A stretch of 64,000 nucleotides of DNA from JABWCE01 sp964617955 (GTDB lineage Bacteria; Bacteroidota; Bacteroidia; NS11-12g; UBA9320), in assembly GCA_964617955.1 (NCBI GenBank), contig CAZTXB010000011.1, forward strand, positions 1 to 64,000, given 5' to 3'. Below, piece after piece: positions 60,912-64,000 of this stretch (its first letter is position 1; each line of letters starts with the position of its first letter). Below the pieces are notes generated by a model that was given only the letters and a program-made list of their open reading frames with translations, had not been told where the DNA came from and did not search any database. The translations under genes were made by a program, and so were the position numbers.

Positions 60912-62315
60912 TTACTCTACCTCAATCTTTCCAACCATGGCTTCAGGTTGAACCCATTGATCGAATTGGCTACTGGTTAGAAGTCCCAATTTGAGGGCCG
61001 CCTCACGCAAAGTGCTGTTTTCTTTATGCGCCAATTTTGCGATTTTGGCAGCATTGTCATAGCCAATATGGGTATTTAAGGCCGTTACCAACATGAGAGA
61101 ATTTTCAACTTTATTTTTTATTTCAGGTAAATTCGGCTCTATGCCTACTGCACAATGGTCGTTAAACGAAAGACAAGCTTGTCCCAAAAGTCGTGCCGAT
61201 TGCAACACATTCATGGCAATCATTGGCTTAAAAACATTCAGTTCGAAATGCCCATTGCTTCCTCCTATACTCACAGCAACATCATTTCCCATAATTTGGG
61301 CGCATACCATGGTTAACGCTTCGCATTGTGTAGGGTTTACTTTACCGGGCATGATACTGCTGCCGGGTTCGTTTTCAGGAATAAAAATTTCTCCAATACC
61401 GCTTCTAGGCCCTGAACTCAGAAACCTGATATCATTGGCAATTTTCATGCAACTCACTGCCGCTCTCTTTAAAGCACCGTGAATTTCAACCATAGCATCA
61501 TGAGAGGCCAGTGCTTCAAATTTATTTGGAGCAGTGACAAAGGGCAGTTCAGTTTCTTTGGCAATCAAATCAGCCACTATTTTATCATAGCCGGCCGGCG
61601 CATTCAAGCCTGTACCAACGGCTGTACCTCCTAAGGCCAACTCTGCAGAAACCGGCAATGCCTTATTGATGGCCTGTATGCTCATTTTGAGTTGCTGATG
61701 GTAACCGCTGAATTCCTGCCCGAGCGTAAGGGGTGTGGCGTCCATGAGATGAGTGCGCCCGATCTTGACTATGTCTTTAAAATCCCTCGCCTTGTGCTTG
61801 ATGGTGGTTTTTAATGCCTGTATTCCGGGAAGGGTATAATCGATAAGTTGCTTGTAAACCGCAATGCTCATAGCGGTTGGAAAGGTATCGTTGCTGGATT
61901 GAGATTTGTTGACATCGTCATTTGGGTGAAGGATTTTATTTTCATCCGTGAGATTCCCCCCTGACATTACATGAGCCCTGTTAGCAATCACCTCATTCAC
62001 ATTCATATTGCTCTGCGTACCACTTCCGGTTTGCCAAACGACCAATGGAAACTGATCGTCCAGTTTTCCTGCTATAATTTCATCACATACCTTGGATATC
62101 AAATCGGCTTTTTCCTTACTGAGCTTGCCCAATTTTAAGTTGGCCAATGCTGCACATTTTTTAAGTATTCCAAAGGCACGAACAATTTCAACCGGCATAC
62201 TGCCTTCAGGTCCGATTTTAAAATTGTTTCTCGATCTCTCCGTTTGAGCTCCCCAATACTTATCCGAAGGAACTCTTACCTCCCCCATCGAATCGCTTTC
62301 TATTCTGAATTGCAT
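60912..62315 (-). CDS. fumC: Class II fumarate hydratase
   Basis: The 467-residue enzyme interconverts fumarate and malate in the TCA cycle. It shows the superfamily signature GSSIMPGKVNPTQCE near residue 318, the substrate-binding TGSGTQSNMNVNEVIANRA, and GRTHLMDATPLTLGQEFSGY with the catalytic His. Length and motifs are standard for FumC. On the minus strand the sequence 62350-62343 reads TAACTTTG, a match to the -7 element, 27 bases before the ATG. Confidence 0.97.
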   Translation of the reverse strand: MQFRIESDSMGEVRVPSDKYWGAQTERSRNNFKIGPEGSMPVEIVRAFGILKKCAALANLKLGKLSKEKADLISKVCDEIIAGKLDDQFPLVVWQTGSGTQSNMNVNEVIANRAHVMSGGNLTDENKILHPNDDVNKSQSSNDTFPTAMSIAVYKQLIDYTLPGIQALKTTIKHKARDFKDIVKIGRTHLMDATPLTLGQEFSGYHQQLKMSIQAINKALPVSAELALGGTAVGTGLNAPAGYDKIVADLIAKETELPFVTAPNKFEALASHDAMVEIHGALKRAAVSCMKIANDIRFLSSGPRSGIGEIFIPENEPGSSIMPGKVNPTQCEALTMVCAQIMGNDVAVSIGGSNGHFELNVFKPMIAMNVLQSARLLGQACLSFNDHCAVGIEPNLPEIKNKVENSLMLVTALNTHIGYDNAAKIAKLAHKENSTLREAALKLGLLTSSQFDQWVQPEAMVGKIEVE

Positions 62316-62342
62316 GTTTTAAAATTAACTGATATTAAGCAA

Positions 62343-62350
62343 CAAAGTTA
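62343..62350 (-). promoter_or_regulatory. Candidate -7 element for fumC
   Basis: TAACTTTG on the minus strand matches TAnnTTTG and lies 27 bases before the fumC ATG. No clear TTTG -33 box is seen. Confidence 0.4.
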
Positions 62351-62583
62351 CATTATAGCGCTTGTATTTATTCAGAGCCTCATGGTAATTTTTTAACACA
62401 ATTTAATAAAAAGATCAAAAAAAGATATCACATTGAATAAAGGATACTAACTCAAAATCAGAGTTTTGCCTCACCCCTTGGACTCGCATTTATTGTCCTT
62501 TAAAACTGACAGCCTGTGGTAATTTTTATTTGAGTCATTGAGGGTTATATTGGAACTTTGAGAAAGTTATTATCCATCATAAA

Positions 62584-63186
62584 ATGAAAAAATTAATATC
62601 AGGGGCCTTGTTTATTTTCTTCCTACTACTCCTTACAAATAATGGCGTGTATGCGCAGTCAACCTTGAGCAGGGCAGAAAAAAAAGCCCTCAAAAAGGAA
62701 ATAAAAGCTTACAAAAAAGCCCCGGAAACCTATAAGAGCATGAAAGATAAGACTCGCAATAAAATTGAGAGTTTAGAGGCTGAAATAGAAGATTTGCGCA
62801 ATCAACTGGCAAAAGAGTGGAAAAAAGCGGATTCTCTTGAGGCTGTATTAGCGGAATCGTCAAACAAGGTAAGCGAACTTGAAACAGCGGTAAACGAATT
62901 GGAAAAAGCCTCTATAAATTGTGGAAAAGTTCCTTCAAGGGGAACGGTTTACTCGGTGCAAATCGGAAATTACAAAGTACTGGATTTGAGAAACAGTTTT
63001 AATGCCAATAAAGGACTTCGTACAGAGAATTACACTGGGGGTAATGCATACATGATTGGCAATTTCACCACCGTTCAGGAAGCCGTTCAATTTGCTGCCG
63101 ACATAAAAAAACTCGGAATAAGCGATGCCTTTGTTACCCAATACATCGACGGGAATCGAATGATTTCTTTCGACGCTAATCGGTAA
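62584..63186 (+). CDS. Coiled-coil envelope protein with SPOR-like C-terminus
   Basis: The 200-residue protein has a signal peptide (about 1-25), a Lys/Glu-rich coiled coil (about 30-112, KALKKEIKAYKKAPETYKSM, IESLEAEIEDLRNQL), and a compact C-terminal region (about 120-198) with YSVQIGNYKVLDLRNS and IGNFTTVQEAVQFAADIKKLG. The latter has the beta-alpha-beta rhythm of SPOR peptidoglycan-binding domains. A cell-envelope role is likely. It is separated from fumC by 268 bases that hold only promoter-like sequences. Confidence 0.7.
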   Translation: MKKLISGALFIFFLLLLTNNGVYAQSTLSRAEKKALKKEIKAYKKAPETYKSMKDKTRNKIESLEAEIEDLRNQLAKEWKKADSLEAVLAESSNKVSELETAVNELEKASINCGKVPSRGTVYSVQIGNYKVLDLRNSFNANKGLRTENYTGGNAYMIGNFTTVQEAVQFAADIKKLGISDAFVTQYIDGNRMISFDANR

Positions 63187-63271
63187 ACCCAAGCATAGAA
63201 ATAGGCATTAAAGTCTGAAAACCCTTTTTGCTATTTTATGGCATATATGATGTCACATTTTTCTCAAATGT

Positions 63272-63304
63272 CTTGTCAATTATTCAAAAATAAAGTTAGT
63301 TTTG
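63272..63304 (+). promoter_or_regulatory. Candidate promoter for the DUF1800 gene
   Basis: TTG (63273-63275), a 21-base spacer and TAGTTTTG (63297-63304) resemble the Bacteroidota promoter. The ATG at 63332 is 28 bases downstream, preceded by AAAGGA. Confidence 0.45.
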
Positions 63305-63331
63305 ACTCTTAAAGTTTAAAGGACAAATTCA

Positions 63332-64000
63332 ATGCAAAGACGTGATTTTTTTAAACAATTGAGCTCTACCGCGCTGAGCAGTGCGCCTAGAGGAGCCGGA
63401 AGGGCAAAGGGGGAAACGCCTACCACCGGGATTTCAGAGTACAAAGGCGTTTGGGGCAACGCTCAGGTTCTGCATTTGTTGCGAAGAACTCTGTTTGGAG
63501 TAAAACAGTCAGAACTCGATAAATTCAAAGGCATGACAATGTCGGATGCGGTAAATACTCTGTTAAATATCCCGTCAACTGCTCCCGCACCTCCAATCAA
63601 TGCCTACAACAATGGCACCAATATTGACCCTGATGTTCCGGCAGGCCAAACATGGGTTAATGCCCCTTTTGGATCTCTTTTCTCTTTTCAGCGGCGTCAG
63701 TCGCTCAAATATTGGTGGGTGGGATTAATGCTCAAAGAAACCACCATCAGGGAGAAAATGACTTTGTTTTGGCACAATCATTTTGCCACCGAGAGCGATA
63801 CCATTCAATTTGAACACTACTTTTATAAGCACCATGCTTTGTTGCGTCAGCATTGTTTGGGTAATTTCAAAACTTTGGTTAAGGAAATTACTGTCGACCC
63901 TGGCATGTTGCGCTATCTCAACGGTTATTTGAATACAAAAACTGCCCCTGACGAAAACTATGCGCGTGAACTTCAGGAGCTGTTTACGCTTGGAAAAGGA
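63332..64000 (+). CDS. DUF1800 domain protein, 3' end missing
   Basis: The open frame runs from an ATG at 63332 (after AAAGGACAAATTCA) to the end of the window: 223 codons. The N-terminus MQRRDFFKQLSSTALSS resembles a twin-arginine-like signal. HLLRRTLFGVKQSELDKFKGM, MLKETTIREKMTLFWHNHFAT and DENYARELQELFTLGKG are the family hallmarks of DUF1800 (normally about 450-500 residues). In Bacteroidota these genes are usually followed by a DUF1501 gene. Function unknown; the proteins are exported. Confidence 0.88.
   Translation, partial: MQRRDFFKQLSSTALSSAPRGAGRAKGETPTTGISEYKGVWGNAQVLHLLRRTLFGVKQSELDKFKGMTMSDAVNTLLNIPSTAPAPPINAYNNGTNIDPDVPAGQTWVNAPFGSLFSFQRRQSLKYWWVGLMLKETTIREKMTLFWHNHFATESDTIQFEHYFYKHHALLRQHCLGNFKTLVKEITVDPGMLRYLNGYLNTKTAPDENYARELQELFTLGKG

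Noticed and set aside
1..64000. CRISPR arrays, tRNA or rRNA genes, insertion sequences
   Set aside because: I saw no regular direct-repeat array, no T-loop/anticodon structure between genes, and no transposase-like reading frame or terminal inverted repeats. A covariance-model scan was not possible.

Overview
The window is a gene-dense chromosomal segment from a member of the Bacteroidota, probably Chitinophagales, Saprospirales or a related lineage. I see no rRNA, tRNA, CRISPR array or intact insertion sequence. Three things point to this phylum. Several secreted proteins end in type IX secretion (T9SS type A) sorting domains. Phylum-typical families occur: BT_3928-type DoxX, HYC_CC_PP, Omp28-like, 7TMR-DISM kinase and an Rv1355c-like fusion. 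Several upstream regions carry the Bacteroidota promoter pattern TTTG-N18/19-TAnnTTTG. Many genes appear to start with TTG or GTG.

Layout. 1-17.6 kb is mostly housekeeping: a truncated hypothetical gene, a large T9SS surface protein with a CxxCH motif, a dienoyl-CoA-reductase-like SDR, CorA, a PhnP-like metallohydrolase, FolP, a DoxX protein, an orphan OppB-type permease, shikimate kinase, HU with a strong terminator, a beta-barrel protein, a serine hydrolase, a subtilase and a class III aminotransferase. 17.9-22.7 kb holds a GltD-like iron-sulfur flavoprotein next to the two subunits of a 2-oxoacid:ferredoxin oxidoreductase. 22.7-26.2 kb has a NYN/LOTUS-type protein, an Omp28-like T9SS protein and a DUF3817 membrane protein.

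26.3-33.6 kb is a signalling block. A receiver protein faces a run of five tightly packed genes: a ThiF-nitroreductase fusion (Rv1355c family), a GNAT-like protein, a 7TM histidine kinase, a receiver-kinase hybrid and a stand-alone receiver. No function is known to me for the set.

33.7-52.0 kb is a metal and redox island. A DtxR-type regulator is divergent from a di-heme protein, a Rieske protein and a porin, with a TTAGG/CCTAA palindrome between them. Then come an HYC_CC_PP protein, a secreted redoxin, a CxxCH T9SS protein, a T9SS multicopper oxidase, an HMA-AraC fusion regulator, CopA, and a TolC / adaptor / metal-binding lipoprotein / CusA-type RND efflux set. This looks like copper detoxification: surface oxidation, export across both membranes, and a one-component sensor with a candidate 21-bp-spaced direct-repeat operator in front of copA.

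52.2-56.1 kb is the most unusual locus. A predicted membrane adenylate cyclase is divergent from a family 2B encapsulin shell protein (HK97 fold with an inserted cyclic-nucleotide-binding domain), followed 11 bases later by a terpene cyclase, its likely cargo. The 231-base divergent region carries a phylum-type promoter for the cyclase and two palindromes. This suggests a cAMP-linked terpene-producing nanocompartment, although the nucleotide-binding cassette appears to lack its usual arginine.

56.1-64.0 kb returns to ordinary genes: a small membrane protein, a biotin carboxylase, a TerB-like protein, CcmB, an L,D-transpeptidase, fumarase C, a coiled-coil protein and a DUF1800 gene cut by the window end.
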